From Limosilactobacillus fermentum (GTDB lineage: Bacteria; Bacillota; Bacilli; Lactobacillales; Lactobacillaceae): DNA of 64,000 bases. Below the pieces are notes generated by a model. The model was not told the origin of the DNA. It saw nothing but the letters and a program-made list of their open reading frames with translations, and did not search any database. How positions within the stretch are numbered: position 1 is the stretch's first letter; each line of letters begins with the position of its first letter. The stretch lies in assembly GCF_013394085.1 (NCBI RefSeq), contig NZ_CP040910.1, positions 1,273,318-1,337,317 on the forward strand. The letters are read 5' to 3'. This document shows positions 52,317-62,859 of the stretch, one piece after another. The position numbers were made by a program, and so were the translations under genes.

Positions 52317-52970
52317 TTACTTCGTTGCGTCCTTGATCTTGTTGATTTGGGCCACTGGATCTTCGTTGTCAAACACAAAGGAGCCAGCTACGGCCACCGT
52401 TGCCCCCGCCTTGTAGCAGTCAACAACGGTTTGGTCGTTCACCCCACCATCGATTTCGATGTCGAAGTCGTAACCCAGTTCCTTCTTCAAAGCATCCAAT
52501 TCGGCAATCTTAGCCACCGTTTCCGGCAGGAACTTCTGGCCACCAAAGCCTGGGTTAACAGTCATCACCAGCACTTGGTCCACCATGTGTAACACAGGCT
52601 TGATCATGTCAACCGGTGTTCCCGGGTTAATAACTACTTCGGCCTTGACCCCACCATTCTTGATGATTTGAAGGGCCCGGTGAATGTGTTGGGTGGCTTC
52701 GACTTGCACCCCAATGATGTCGGCACCGGCGTCAATGAAGTCCGGTAAAATGTGTTCTGGGTTTTGAACCATCAGGTGCACGTCTAAGACCATCTTAGAG
52801 ATTGGCCGAATCGCCTTTACGAAGCCTGGACCGTAAGAAATGCTTGGGACAAAACTCCCGTCCATCACGTCGATGTGAAGGACTTCGGCGCCACCCTTTT
52901 CCACCATTTCAATGTCTTTTTGCAGGTTCACGTAATCAGCACTCAAAATTGACGGTGCAACTTTAATCAT
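52317..52970 (-). CDS. rpe: Ribulose-phosphate 3-epimerase
   Basis: Interconverts ribulose 5-phosphate and xylulose 5-phosphate; xylulose 5-phosphate feeds phosphoketolase in heterofermentative lactobacilli. A TIM barrel of 217 residues from the ATG at 52970 (GAGGG eight bases upstream): APSILSADYVNL, VLHIDVMDGSFVPSISYGP, DVHLMVQNPE and IEIDGGVN. A further ATG at 52985 overlaps the rsgA stop codon and would add five residues. Confidence 0.96.
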   Translation of the reverse strand: MIKVAPSILSADYVNLQKDIEMVEKGGAEVLHIDVMDGSFVPSISYGPGFVKAIRPISKMVLDVHLMVQNPEHILPDFIDAGADIIGVQVEATQHIHRALQIIKNGGVKAEVVINPGTPVDMIKPVLHMVDQVLVMTVNPGFGGQKFLPETVAKIAELDALKKELGYDFDIEIDGGVNDQTVVDCYKAGATVAVAGSFVFDNEDPVAQINKIKDATK

Positions 52971-52981
52971 AATCAATTCCC

Positions 52982-53872
52982 TCATTTCTGATAGTTTGGT
53001 TTCTGGTTGGCAATTAACTCGTGGAACTGGAGGTAATTGTCATACCGACTGTTCATTATTTTACCATGTTTAAGCGCATTCTTGACCGCACAGGACGGTT
53101 CTTTTATGTGTAAACAACCCCGAAATTTGCATTCGGGCGCGAGTGCTTGCATCTCCGGGAAGAAGTGGGGTAACTCCTCGACGGTCATTTGGAAGTCTTC
53201 GTACGACGAAAAACCTGGTGTATCAGCAATCAAGGCGTCGCCCACCTGCATCAAGCTAACCTTACGGGTGGTGTGACGCCCCCGCTTGAGGGCCTGGGAA
53301 ATCTCCCCGGTCGCCAGGTTAAGATCGGGCGCCAGGTGGTTTAACAGGGTGGACTTCCCCGCCCCGGTCTGGCCCATCATGGTGACCACCTTACCGGCCA
53401 GTATCTTACGTAACTCACCTAAGGCCTCCTCACCAAACGAGGGCCGTTGGTAAAGCACCGGGTAGCCAATCATTTGGTAGCCTTTTACCACCAGCATCAG
53501 GGCGTCTGCTTCTTGATCCGAAAGGAGGTCCGTTTTAGAGAAGTAAATCACCGGATCAATCCCCTGGCTCTCCAAGGCCACTAGTTGGCGGTCTAATAGG
53601 TTCGTTGACAGGTTGGGTTCCTTAACGGCAGTCACGACCACCGCTAGGTCGACGTTGGCCACCATGGGACGGACCAACTGATTCTTGCGGGGCAAGATCT
53701 TTAGGAGGTAGCCCTCCCGTTGGTTTTCCGCCTCAAACTCCACTTGGTCACCAACGACGGGCTTTAACCCCCGCTTCCGAAAGTTTCCCCGTGCCCTGGT
53801 CCGGTATAGTTTTCCCCCGGACCAAATGTCATAAAAGCCACTCAGTGACTGCTGAATCGTCCCGTTTTTCAC
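52982..53872 (-). CDS. rsgA: Ribosome small-subunit GTPase RsgA
   Basis: Circularly permuted GTPase checking 30S maturation. From GTG 53872 (TAGGAGG six bases upstream) it has 296 residues: OB-fold N terminus, G domain in permuted order (G4 YFSKTDLL before G1 [14 protein letters not shown], then G3 DTPGFSS), and a C-terminal zinc knuckle (C-x-H...[15 protein letters not shown]). The longer frame upstream overlaps prkC and is not needed. Confidence 0.95.
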   Translation of the reverse strand: MKNGTIQQSLSGFYDIWSGGKLYRTRARGNFRKRGLKPVVGDQVEFEAENQREGYLLKILPRKNQLVRPMVANVDLAVVVTAVKEPNLSTNLLDRQLVALESQGIDPVIYFSKTDLLSDQEADALMLVVKGYQMIGYPVLYQRPSFGEEALGELRKILAGKVVTMMGQTGAGKSTLLNHLAPDLNLATGEISQALKRGRHTTRKVSLMQVGDALIADTPGFSSYEDFQMTVEELPHFFPEMQALAPECKFRGCLHIKEPSCAVKNALKHGKIMNSRYDNYLQFHELIANQKPNYQK

Positions 53873-53891
53873 AAACGACCTCCTATCGCTT

Positions 53892-55814
53892 TTAGCCGGT
53901 AATGTTCGTTGCACTCATGATCGTCTTGCCGTTTCGGATCACCTTGTAGGCCCCGGTTTGACCGTTGCGCAGGGTGAACGGCACGTTGATCGTTGTTTCC
54001 TGGTTAATCGTGATGTCTTGGTATTCCATCGTTAGGTTGTGGTAAGCATCCTCAATGTAAACTTGGACCCGGTTTTCGGTCTTGCCCCCGTTACCATCAA
54101 AGGGGATGTCGATTTGGATGCTAGTGGTTTTCAGTTGGGTCCCCGAACTTGCAATCACCACCGTCAGGGTGTCCCCCTTAGCTAAACGACTCCCCGCCTT
54201 GGGAGTTTGGCTAATGACCTTGTTGGCCGCTACCGTGGTTGATTCCTGTTGGGTCACCGTCAGTTGTAGGCCATGCTTGCTAGCGTAGTCTTGAACATCG
54301 GTAATGTCCTCGTTTTTAAAGTTAGGAATCTTATAAGTTTGTTTCCCGGCCGATACGGTTAGGGTAATCACGTCTTGGGCCGGGTGAACCACCGTTCCCG
54401 AGCTCACCGATTGACGAATGATTTGCCCTGCGCTAACGGAAGAGGAATACTCCTTTTTAATCCGTACGGTAAATCCTTTGGCCCGTAAGCTTTCGGCGGT
54501 CCCTTGGTAGTCGTTGCCGACCAGGTCGTCCATTGTCCACTTCTTCATCCCGTTGGATAAGATAACGTTCACTTCACGACCATAACGGGCCTTGCTGGCA
54601 CCATCAACGGTGACAATCCGATTTTTGGCCACTGACGAGGATGTTTCCCGGGTTATATTTCCCAAGCGCAGGTGCTTTTTAGCTAACGCCTTGGTCGCCT
54701 GAGCGGTCGTCATCCCGGTCAGGTCCGGCACGGTTACTTCACGGTTGAAATACCACCCCGAACCCAGTAGACCTGCTAAAACAATCGTCAGTAGGCTCAC
54801 CCACAACCCCTGGCGCCGTTTCTTTTTCGGGACAGGCGGCTGTTCTGGAGCCGTCTCTTGTTGTTCAGGGGCTTCTTTTGCTTCCGGCTCCTGCTTAGTT
54901 TTGGCCGCCGCTTCCTTGATTTGGCGGTAATCCAAGACCTTAGTTTCCTCATCCCCTGGGTCTGCTAAGACCAGTGGTGCCTCGTTGGCTCGCTCCGGAG
55001 TCAGGACCGTTTTCAAGTCCTTGGCCATCTCTTCGGCGGAACCATAGCGCTGGGCGGGGTCCTTGGCGGTCGCCCGGTAGACGACGTTTTCCAGTGACTG
55101 GGGAATCGCCGGGTTCGCCTGGCGTACCGAAGGAACCCGGTCCTGAAAGTGCTTTAGCGCAATTGAAACCGCGGTTTCCCCTTCAAAGGGCACCTTGCCA
55201 ACTAATAACTCGTACAGGATAATCCCGAGTGAGTAGATGTCCGAACGCTTGGTGGCAATCGAGCCCCGCGCTTGTTCGGGCGATAAGTAATGGACCGAAC
55301 CTAACAGGGTATTCGTCTGGGTTAACGAATTCCCCGAGCTGGCCGTCGCAATACCAAAGTCAGTAATTTTAATGTTTTGTTGATCGTCAATTAAGATATT
55401 TTGGGGCTTGAGATCACGGTGAATAATTCCCTGGGCGTGGGCCGCTTCAACGGCAGCCAGCACCTGTTCCATAATGTTAACCACTTGGGGGAGCGGAAGG
55501 GGGTAGTGCTGCTTAATGTACGCCTTGAGGTCCATCCCCTTGACGTATTGCATTACCATGTATTGCATTCCGTGGTCTTCTCCCACGTCGTAAACCCCAA
55601 CAATGTGGGGATCATTAAGTTGGGTTGCCGCTAAAGCCTCGCGGTGAAAGCGGCGCTGCGTGTTGGGATCATCCCGCAGATCAAGCCGTAATAATTTAAC
55701 CGATACATCCCGGTCTAAAACCAGGTCGTGGGCCAAGTAGACATTGGCCATTCCGCCCTCACCAAGGGGACGGATGATCCGGTACCGGTGATTTAGCTCG
55801 TATCCGGGTTCCAT
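53892..55814 (-). CDS. prkC: Serine/threonine protein kinase with PASTA domains
   Basis: Membrane kinase that senses muropeptides and regulates growth and cell wall synthesis. Residues 1-270: Hanks kinase with GEGGMANV (18-25), catalytic lysine K40 in [14 protein letters not shown] (D134) and DFGIA (D152), and a Ser/Thr-rich activation loop. One membrane helix (about 345-365: [17 protein letters not shown]) leads to three PASTA repeats outside (about 368-570). The last 75 residues form an additional beta-rich domain ([19 protein letters not shown]). Three bases separate it from stp. Confidence 0.95.
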   Translation of the reverse strand: MEPGYELNHRYRIIRPLGEGGMANVYLAHDLVLDRDVSVKLLRLDLRDDPNTQRRFHREALAATQLNDPHIVGVYDVGEDHGMQYMVMQYVKGMDLKAYIKQHYPLPLPQVVNIMEQVLAAVEAAHAQGIIHRDLKPQNILIDDQQNIKITDFGIATASSGNSLTQTNTLLGSVHYLSPEQARGSIATKRSDIYSLGIILYELLVGKVPFEGETAVSIALKHFQDRVPSVRQANPAIPQSLENVVYRATAKDPAQRYGSAEEMAKDLKTVLTPERANEAPLVLADPGDEETKVLDYRQIKEAAAKTKQEPEAKEAPEQQETAPEQPPVPKKKRRQGLWVSLLTIVLAGLLGSGWYFNREVTVPDLTGMTTAQATKALAKKHLRLGNITRETSSSVAKNRIVTVDGASKARYGREVNVILSNGMKKWTMDDLVGNDYQGTAESLRAKGFTVRIKKEYSSSVSAGQIIRQSVSSGTVVHPAQDVITLTVSAGKQTYKIPNFKNEDITDVQDYASKHGLQLTVTQQESTTVAANKVISQTPKAGSRLAKGDTLTVVIASSGTQLKTTSIQIDIPFDGNGGKTENRVQVYIEDAYHNLTMEYQDITINQETTINVPFTLRNGQTGAYKVIRNGKTIMSATNITG

Positions 55815-55817
55815 CTG

Positions 55818-56555
55818 TTATTTCTCCTGGTCGTTTTGGCTAATTAAAACGGTGACGTTATCGTTGCCGCCGGCCGCGTTGGCCAGCTTGATCAGGTCGG
55901 CACACTTATCTTCTAAAGACTCGTGTCCCGCTAAAACGGCCGCAATCTGATCACCTTCGACCATTTTGCTCAGGCCATCCGTACACAACAGTAGTTGATC
56001 ATTTTCCCCGAGTTCAAAGGAATTGACGTCGATTTCAGCGTCAGTTGAGATTCCAATTGCCCGGGTAATAATGTTATTTTGCGGGGAATGTGCGGCCTCT
56101 TGTTCCGTTAAGTCACCGTTTTTGACTAGTTCATTGACGAGGGAGTGATCGACGGTGATTTGGGTCAACAAATCCTGGTGGAAAATATAACCCCGGCTGT
56201 CACCAATATTGGCGACCACGGCAACGTTATCAATCAGGATTGCCGCAACCATCGTCGTTCCCATCCCTCGGTAGTTAAGATTTGAATTTGCTTTATTTAA
56301 AATTAATTTGTTAACCAAGCGGACCTTATCCCGAAACCACGCCTTAGCGGTGCGGACGGTTTTAGGTGCCTCCTGGGTGAAGTAACGACCGAGCGCCGCT
56401 ACCGTTTCTTCAGCAGCGACGTTGCCCCCATTATTGCCCCCCACTCCATCAGCAATAACCACTAATTGGAGGTTTGGCGCAGCAAAAAAATTATTAACCC
56501 GGTCCTGATTTTCGGACCGTTGTTGACCGATATCTGATTGAAATGCAGTCTCCAT
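55818..56555 (-). CDS. stp: PP2C-family serine/threonine phosphatase
   Basis: Reverses PrkC phosphorylation; Mn-dependent PPM fold of 245 residues. Metal sites are seen in SENQDRVNNF (QRSENQDR), VIADGVGGNNGG, NIGDSRGYIF and LLCTDGLSKMV, and the end has AGGNDNVTVL. It precedes prkC, the usual pair. Confidence 0.95.
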   Translation of the reverse strand: METAFQSDIGQQRSENQDRVNNFFAAPNLQLVVIADGVGGNNGGNVAAEETVAALGRYFTQEAPKTVRTAKAWFRDKVRLVNKLILNKANSNLNYRGMGTTMVAAILIDNVAVVANIGDSRGYIFHQDLLTQITVDHSLVNELVKNGDLTEQEAAHSPQNNIITRAIGISTDAEIDVNSFELGENDQLLLCTDGLSKMVEGDQIAAVLAGHESLEDKCADLIKLANAAGGNDNVTVLISQNDQEK

Positions 56556-56573
56556 GAGTTTCTTTTTCCCCTT

Positions 56574-57920
56574 CTACTGAACTCGTTGAAGGTTACTAAT
56601 AAAGAAACCATCAGAGCCGTAGTCACTCGGCAACAGGGTGAGCGTCTGGGCTTGGCGGTTGTCCTCCAACATACGTGCGGTGGTGGTTTTTTGTAACCGG
56701 AAGTTGGGGTGGTGCTTTAAAAATTCGGCCACCGTCTCGTCATTTTCCTGACGAAGGATCGTGCACGTACTATAGGTAATTATACCGCCCTTTTTGACTT
56801 TTGTGGCCACCGAATCCAAAATTGCCCCCTGAATTTGGTGGAGACGTTGGCTGTCGCCCAGTTGCTTATCGTAGCGAATCTCCGGTTTCCGCCGTAAAAG
56901 TCCCATCCCCGAACACGGTGCATCAACCAAGATCTGATCAAAGAACTGATCGGCAAATTCCTGGCCAACCTGGCGAGCGTCGAGTTGGCGGGCGAAGACC
57001 CGGTTGTCAACCCCCATCCGTTGCGCGTTCTTTTCGATTAAGCCCACCTTATGCCGGTGGATGTCTAAGGCGTAGACCTCCCCGTCAGTTAAGGCCTCCG
57101 CAATTTGAACGGTTTTACCCCCCGGAGCGGCACAGGCGTCCAAGACCCGTTCGTGACCGGTCAGGTGCATGCTTTCCACGGCTAACATGGCGGATTCGTC
57201 TTGAATCGTTACCACCCCGTTTTTAAAGGCCGCCGTTTTTAACACCGCCCCCTTAGTAACCACTAAGCCATTTTGGGCGACCTCAGATGGTTTGGTTTCC
57301 ACCCCCGCTGACCTTAGCAGTGCTTGGGCTTCTTCGACCGTGGCCTTGGCCCGGTTAACCCGTAGGCTGATCCGTGCCGGTTCGTTAATTACCTTAGCAA
57401 GCGCCTCCGTTTGGGCCAGCCCATACTGAGCGACCAATTCGTCAACCAGCCAGTCCGGCAGGGAGGCTTGGATGGCCAACCGCTGCTTGGGGTCCTCAAT
57501 TTTTTCAACGTCGGCCACTCCGTTCCTCAGAATTGCGTGCAAAACCCCGGTCACAAAGCGACGAACCCCAGGGTTCCCCCGCCGCTTAGCAATTTCGATC
57601 GCCTCATCGGTAGCGGCAAAGTTGGGTACCCGATCCAGGTACTGGTACTGAAAGAGGGTCATTAACAAAAGGGTTTTGACCCAAGGGCGCACCTTTTTGC
57701 CGGCGATAAAGGGGGAAAGCCAGTAGTCTAAGGTCCGTTGGTGCTGTAGAGTTCCGTACACTAAGGCTGTTACTAGGCGGCGATCAGCGCCCGATAATTG
57801 CCCGCTTTCTAAGGCCTGGTTCAACTGGAGATTTGAATAGGCCCCCGACGTGCGGACCTTATCTAGCGTCGCCAGGGCGATGGCCCGGGCCCCCGTTAAT
57901 TGTGCTTGTTTCTTAGTCAT
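56574..57920 (-). CDS. rsmB: 16S rRNA (cytosine967-C5)-methyltransferase RsmB
   Basis: Methylates C967 of 16S rRNA. The 448-residue protein has an N-terminal NusB-like domain (ARAIALATLDKVRTSGAYSNLQLNQAL) and a C-terminal methyltransferase with LDACAAPGGKTVQIAE, VDAPCSGMGLLRRKP and the catalytic STCTILRQENDE. The ATG overlaps the fmt stop codon by eight bases. Confidence 0.96.
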   Translation of the reverse strand: MTKKQAQLTGARAIALATLDKVRTSGAYSNLQLNQALESGQLSGADRRLVTALVYGTLQHQRTLDYWLSPFIAGKKVRPWVKTLLLMTLFQYQYLDRVPNFAATDEAIEIAKRRGNPGVRRFVTGVLHAILRNGVADVEKIEDPKQRLAIQASLPDWLVDELVAQYGLAQTEALAKVINEPARISLRVNRAKATVEEAQALLRSAGVETKPSEVAQNGLVVTKGAVLKTAAFKNGVVTIQDESAMLAVESMHLTGHERVLDACAAPGGKTVQIAEALTDGEVYALDIHRHKVGLIEKNAQRMGVDNRVFARQLDARQVGQEFADQFFDQILVDAPCSGMGLLRRKPEIRYDKQLGDSQRLHQIQGAILDSVATKVKKGGIITYSTCTILRQENDETVAEFLKHHPNFRLQKTTTARMLEDNRQAQTLTLLPSDYGSDGFFISNLQRVQ

Positions 57921-58863
57921 TGTTAATCGCTTGTACTCCCGGCTTTAAATTTTGGTGGCCGTTTAAGTAATCCGTAATGTCCATCTTGGGCTTTCCGGCT
58001 GGCTTAAGGCTGTTAATCTGGTAAGTCGTCCCCGCTCCGGCCGCTATAATCAGGGCGTGTTTTTCCACCCGCACCACCTGGCCCGGTTGCAGATCAGTCG
58101 TTTCCGTTAGCGGGGTCACGTCGTAAACCTTAGTTCGTAGGCCATCAATCACCATGTTACCAACCGGGGCTGGGCGCAACCCCCGAACGAGGTCATCAAT
58201 TCGGTCGGCCGGGAGCGTGAAATCAATCGTTTCTTGTTCGCGGGTGATGTTTGGTGAAAAGACAACCTGGCTTTCGTCTTGTTTGACCGGGGTGATATCG
58301 CCGGCGAGCAACTTAGGCAGGGTATCTAACAAAAGGTCGCGCCCCAGTAGTGATAGCTTTTCAAACATCGTCCCGGTATCGTCTTGCTTGGTAATTGGTA
58401 AACTAGCCTGGCTGATGATATCGCCGGCGTCCATCTTCTTAACCATGTACATGATTGTGACCCCGGTCTCGGCGTCCCCGTTCATCACGGCGTATTGAAT
58501 TGGCGCCCCACCCCGGTACTTAGGTAACAAGGAACCGTGAACGTTAATGGCCGCAACCTTAGCGGCGGCGAGTAGCTTGTCCGGCAAGAATTGACCAAAG
58601 GCCGCCGTGATAATCAGGTCCGGTGCTAGTTCAATCACCCGGTCCATTTCGGGGCTGTGATTAATTTTTTCGGGGGTCAAAACCTCAATTCCGTTTTCAA
58701 GGGCTAGTTCCTTAACCGGAGTGGCCCGTAATTCGCGCTTGCGTCCCACCCGACGATCAGGTTGGGAAACAACGGCTAGTACTTGGTAGTCTTCGCTATC
58801 GATGAGGGCCTTCAAAATTGGGACCGCAAACTGGGGGGTCCCCATAAAAACAATTGATTTCAT
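57913..58863 (-). CDS. fmt: Methionyl-tRNA formyltransferase
   Basis: Formylates initiator Met-tRNA. From the ATG at 58863 (AAAGGAAA upstream) it has 316 residues: IVFMGTPQFAVPIL, the catalytic region INVHGSLLPKYRGGAPIQYAVMNGD, and a C-terminal barrel. The frame is open 17 codons further upstream into priA, without a ribosome binding site. Neighbours priA and rsmB are typical. Confidence 0.96.
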   Translation of the reverse strand: MKSIVFMGTPQFAVPILKALIDSEDYQVLAVVSQPDRRVGRKRELRATPVKELALENGIEVLTPEKINHSPEMDRVIELAPDLIITAAFGQFLPDKLLAAAKVAAINVHGSLLPKYRGGAPIQYAVMNGDAETGVTIMYMVKKMDAGDIISQASLPITKQDDTGTMFEKLSLLGRDLLLDTLPKLLAGDITPVKQDESQVVFSPNITREQETIDFTLPADRIDDLVRGLRPAPVGNMVIDGLRTKVYDVTPLTETTDLQPGQVVRVEKHALIIAAGAGTTYQINSLKPAGKPKMDITDYLNGHQNLKPGVQAINND

Positions 58864-58885
58864 TGGCGTGGTTTCCTTTCTACAT

Positions 58886-61303
58886 CTACAAGAAGTACTG
58901 GGGATCCGGGTCAATCATCACCTGGGTCTCCCGGTCAAACTGTTGCTGGGCCCCTTCCATGATCGCGGTTAAGCGGGCATGGAGGGCCGGATCGTGACGG
59001 TACTTGATCACAATTTGGTAATAGTAACGGTTTTTCAAGCGGGCAATTGCCCGGGGGGTGGGGCCTAAAATGATCGTTTGCGAATCCAACTGCCCCACCA
59101 ACTCCTGGCGAACCGCTTGCATCACCCGGGCGGCCATCTGCTCATCGGGGTGGCTGCCCATCACCCGGACCGTGTAATAATACGGCGGGTAGGCGCCGAG
59201 TTTGCGCAGGTTCATCTCCTGGACGAAGAAGCGCTCGTAATCGTGGGCCCGCGCCAGTTGGATCACGTAATTATCCGGGTTGAAGGTTTGAATCACCACT
59301 TGGCCGGCCTCATCGGCACGTCCGGCCCGCCCGGCCACCTGCGCTAGGAGGTCAAAGGTGCGCTCAGAGGACCGAAAATCGGGTAAATCCAGCCCCGTGT
59401 CGGCGTTTAAGACCCCCACCAGGGTCACCCCCGGGAAATCTAACCCCTTGGCGATCATTTGGGTCCCCAATAGGATGTCGGCCTCGTGGTTACCAAACTT
59501 AGTTAGTAATTTCTCGTGCATCCCCTTTCGGCGGGTAGTATCAACGTCCATCCGGATGATCCGAGCGGTCGGCAGGTAGGTTTGCAATTCGGCTACCGCC
59601 TTTTCGGTACCGGTCCCGTAGTAGCGGATTCGGTGGCCCTGGCAGTTCGGACAGGTGTTGGGGATCCGCTCCTCGTGACCGCAATAGTGACACTTTAGGC
59701 TCCGGCTATCCATGTGCAGGGTCAACGAGATATCGCAGTTGGGACACTTAGGAACGTAACCGCAGTCCCTACACATCACAAAGGAGGAAAAGCCCCGCCG
59801 GTTAAGCATTAGGATGCTTTGCTGCCCCTTATTAAGCCGGTCGGTCAACAAGTTCAAGAGCGGCAACGAATAATTAGTCTCCCCCCGCGCTTGAACCTCT
59901 CTTTTCATATCGACCACTTGGATCGGCGGCAGGGGGCGTTGGTTAACCCGGTGGAGCAAGGTTAAGCGGTGGTATAACCCGGTCGCCGCCCTGGCCCGGC
60001 TTTCTAGGCTCGGGGTTGCCGATCCCAAGACGAGCGGGGCGTGATGGTAAGCAGCTCGCCACTTAGCAACGTCGCGGGCGTGATAACGGGGGGCGTCGTC
60101 TTGTTTGTAAGACGACTCGTGCTCCTCATCCATAATGATCAAACCAACGTTGTCTAGGGGGGCAAATACCGCTGAGCGCGCCCCCACCACCACTTTCGCC
60201 TCGCCACGCTTGATTCGGCGCCATTCGTCATAGCGTTCCCCGTTGGAAAGGCCCGAATGCAGGACCGCGACTTGTTTACCAAAGCGGCCCCGCACCCGGC
60301 TGACGATTTGCGGGGTTAGTGAAATTTCTGGCACCAACATCAGGGCGCTGCGCCCGTTAGCTAAGGCCCGTTCAATTGCCCGCAGGTAAACCTCCGTTTT
60401 CCCCGAACCCGTCACCCCCTGCAACAGGAAAGTTTCGGCGGTTCGTTGATCGGTGGCCTGGTTAATCCTTTTCACCGCCTGGGCCTGCTCCTGATTTAGG
60501 GTCGGCGGGGCAGTTGGTGACGTAGGCAGCGCCCCACTGGGATCGCGGTAAACTTCTGCTTGCCCCTTTTTGAGCCAACCCCGCTTAGCCCCGGTCGTAA
60601 AGGTAGCCGCCGAAAGGCCACTCTCTTCTTGGGCTTGCTTGAGTGGCACGGTTTTCCCCGCTAAGCTTTGCAAGTAATCCAATAGATTCCGCTGGGCGTG
60701 GGCGTTTTTTAACACCCCTAGTCGCTCCCCTTCGTAATCATCAAAGGACAGCGTTGGGGTAATGGTGGTGATTTGTTTAGCCCGGGCCCGGTCGTGAACC
60801 CGATAGTCAATTACCACCTTACCCGCTCGCCGTAGCCTCATCAACTGACTCAGTGCCAGGGGATCAGTTTGAACTTTGGCAAGGTCTAATTCATCCTGAT
60901 CGGCAAACAGGGCGAGCCTCGTTTGCTCATCAACTTCATCGACCAAGCGAACCAACCGTGTCGTCTGGGCCTTTAAGAGGCTCGGTAACATGGTATAAAA
61001 GGCCGTGATTTTAAAGGCGTAGGTTTGATCGGCCAACCAACCCGCTAGTTTCAGTAGCTCGTCATTTAAGACCGGGCTTAGGTCCATCACCCCAGCGAGG
61101 TCCTTTAAGTCACCGTCAAATTCACCTGGTTGGTCAACGGCGACCACAAACCCTTGGACCTCCCGGCTTCCCCGCCCAAAGGGGACCATCACTCGCATCC
61201 CCGGTTGCACTTGACGCTCGAGGCGTTCGGGCACCCGGTAGGTGTAGGGGCGGTTGGTCTGCATCGTTGGAACATCAACTATGACTTGAACGAGTTCCGC
61301 CAT
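58886..61303 (-). CDS. priA: Primosomal protein N' (PriA helicase)
   Basis: Restarts stalled forks by loading the replisome. The ATG at 61303, seven bases behind a G run, gives 805 residues. N-terminal 3'-end-binding domain (VQVIVDVPTMQTNRPYTYRVP), helicase motifs GVTGSGKTEVYL, MDEEHESSYKQ, GSATPSLES, and eight zinc-binding cysteines in CRDCGYVPKCPNC...CHYCG...CPNC. Motif VI is QVAGRAGRA. The 5' end overlaps coaBC by 29 bases. Confidence 0.96.
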   Translation of the reverse strand: MAELVQVIVDVPTMQTNRPYTYRVPERLERQVQPGMRVMVPFGRGSREVQGFVVAVDQPGEFDGDLKDLAGVMDLSPVLNDELLKLAGWLADQTYAFKITAFYTMLPSLLKAQTTRLVRLVDEVDEQTRLALFADQDELDLAKVQTDPLALSQLMRLRRAGKVVIDYRVHDRARAKQITTITPTLSFDDYEGERLGVLKNAHAQRNLLDYLQSLAGKTVPLKQAQEESGLSAATFTTGAKRGWLKKGQAEVYRDPSGALPTSPTAPPTLNQEQAQAVKRINQATDQRTAETFLLQGVTGSGKTEVYLRAIERALANGRSALMLVPEISLTPQIVSRVRGRFGKQVAVLHSGLSNGERYDEWRRIKRGEAKVVVGARSAVFAPLDNVGLIIMDEEHESSYKQDDAPRYHARDVAKWRAAYHHAPLVLGSATPSLESRARAATGLYHRLTLLHRVNQRPLPPIQVVDMKREVQARGETNYSLPLLNLLTDRLNKGQQSILMLNRRGFSSFVMCRDCGYVPKCPNCDISLTLHMDSRSLKCHYCGHEERIPNTCPNCQGHRIRYYGTGTEKAVAELQTYLPTARIIRMDVDTTRRKGMHEKLLTKFGNHEADILLGTQMIAKGLDFPGVTLVGVLNADTGLDLPDFRSSERTFDLLAQVAGRAGRADEAGQVVIQTFNPDNYVIQLARAHDYERFFVQEMNLRKLGAYPPYYYTVRVMGSHPDEQMAARVMQAVRQELVGQLDSQTIILGPTPRAIARLKNRYYYQIVIKYRHDPALHARLTAIMEGAQQQFDRETQVMIDPDPQYFL

Positions 61304-62504
61304 TTGTTTTCCCCCCCAATCGTTGACCAATCAGCGCTACCAGTCGCTTTGCCACCGCCGCTTTACTAAGCTTGGGCCAAGTCTGGGGTGTCTGATCGGC
61401 CGCCAAAATGGTGACCTGGTTGGTATCGGCCCCAAAGCCACTGCCCACCTTGGTCACGTCATTAGCTACGATCAAATCGGCGTTTTTCTTCTTTAACTCC
61501 GCCATGCCGTTTTCGACCAGAGCGGTTGTTTCGGCGGCAAACCCCACCACCAGGCGGTGCCCCTTCTTTTGCCCCATTGTCTTCAAAATATCCGGGGTCT
61601 TCACCAGTTTCAGGATCAGCTCCCCATGGGCATCCTTTTTGATCTTTTGGTCACTAACCGCTTCCATGCGAAAGTCGGCCACCGCCGCCGCCATTACGAG
61701 GGCGTCCGCCCCTTCAAAAGCCTGATCAACGGCCGCCAACAACTCCTCGGTGGTTTCAACTTGGCGAACAGTGATTCCGGCGTCGTTTGGCAAGTCGACA
61801 CTCACGCTGCCAACAATCAATTCCACCTGGGCCCCCTGGTTAGCAGCTGCTTTTGCAATCGCAATTCCCATCTTACCGGAGGAACGGTTGCCGATAAAGC
61901 GAACCGGATCCAGTGGCTCGCGGGTTCCCCCCGCCGTCACCACCAAGCGCTTACCCGCTAAGGCGTTTCCGGTGGTTAAAAACTCCGCAACCCAAGCGAT
62001 AATGGTGCTAACCTCGGGCATCCGTCCCATGCCGGTGTAACCCTCCGCCAACATCCCATCGGCGGGTTCCAAGAAGTGAACCCCATCAGCCAGCAGTTGG
62101 GTAACGTTTCGTTGCGTAGCTGGGTTTTGCCACATGTGTGAATTCATGGCCGGCACCACCAGACGCGGGGCCTGGGTCGCTAACAGGGCGCTGGTGACCG
62201 CATCATCAGCCAGCCCCGCCGCCATCTTAGCAATTACATCCGCACTAGCCGGCACCACCAAGGCCAAGTCGGACCAGTCGGCTAAGTGAACGTGAGGGAT
62301 TTGCCCCTCTTCGCTCATTTCCCAGAGGTCATCAACGACCGGGTGGTGCGTCAAAGAAGCCAGGGTGGCGGGACCAACAAACTGCTCCGCCGCTTTTGTT
62401 TGGGCTACCCGCACCTCGTGACCAGCGCGCTGAAGCTCCCGCACCACGCTTACTGCCTTATAAGCCGCAATGCTTCCCGTTAGGTATACCGCAATCCTTG
62501 CCAT
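61275..62504 (-). CDS. coaBC: Bifunctional phosphopantothenoylcysteine decarboxylase/synthetase CoaBC
   Basis: Makes 4'-phosphopantetheine from phosphopantothenate and cysteine in CoA synthesis. Starting at the ATG 62504 (AAGGAGG eight bases upstream) it has 409 residues. CoaC part: LTGSIAAYKAV, VVPASADVIAKMA, PAMNSHMW. CoaB part: VTAGGTREPLDPVRFIGNRSSGKMG and KKNADLIVANDV. Confidence 0.95.
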   Translation of the reverse strand: MARIAVYLTGSIAAYKAVSVVRELQRAGHEVRVAQTKAAEQFVGPATLASLTHHPVVDDLWEMSEEGQIPHVHLADWSDLALVVPASADVIAKMAAGLADDAVTSALLATQAPRLVVPAMNSHMWQNPATQRNVTQLLADGVHFLEPADGMLAEGYTGMGRMPEVSTIIAWVAEFLTTGNALAGKRLVVTAGGTREPLDPVRFIGNRSSGKMGIAIAKAAANQGAQVELIVGSVSVDLPNDAGITVRQVETTEELLAAVDQAFEGADALVMAAAVADFRMEAVSDQKIKKDAHGELILKLVKTPDILKTMGQKKGHRLVVGFAAETTALVENGMAELKKKNADLIVANDVTKVGSGFGADTNQVTILAADQTPQTWPKLSKAAVAKRLVALIGQRLGGKTNGGTRSSHS

Positions 62505-62574
62505 CCTGTCTTCCTCCTTAAAATAAAAAGCGACCCGGGATCCCCCTGGCCACTTTTCCCGGTTCACCCGGTCA

Positions 62575-62859
62575 TTAATCTTGTAAGTCTTCGTGTTGGT
62601 CGGGGTTGATCGTTACCAATCCCGCTTCGATTTCTTCCAGCGCCATCCCAACGGACTTGTTGGAGTCATAGTGGTCCAACAAGAGCGGCTTGTCGCCTTC
62701 TAAGCTGACCGTTTCGCCAGCCTTATCCGGGTGGGCCGCCCGCCACTTATCGATCCGGTACTTGTCGATTTCGTGGGCCCGCTTGCTAGCCAACATGATT
62801 AGTGAGTAACGGGAGTCAACCCGCTCTAATAGCTTATCAACGGATGGAAATAAGATCAT
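62575..62859 (-). CDS. rpoZ: RNA polymerase omega subunit
   Basis: A 94-residue assembly factor of RNA polymerase. The core motif [18 protein letters not shown] is diagnostic. Its start overlaps the gmk stop codon by four bases, the usual gmk-rpoZ arrangement. The acidic C terminus is variable in the family. Confidence 0.95.
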   Translation of the reverse strand: MILFPSVDKLLERVDSRYSLIMLASKRAHEIDKYRIDKWRAAHPDKAGETVSLEGDKPLLLDHYDSNKSVGMALEEIEAGLVTINPDQHEDLQD

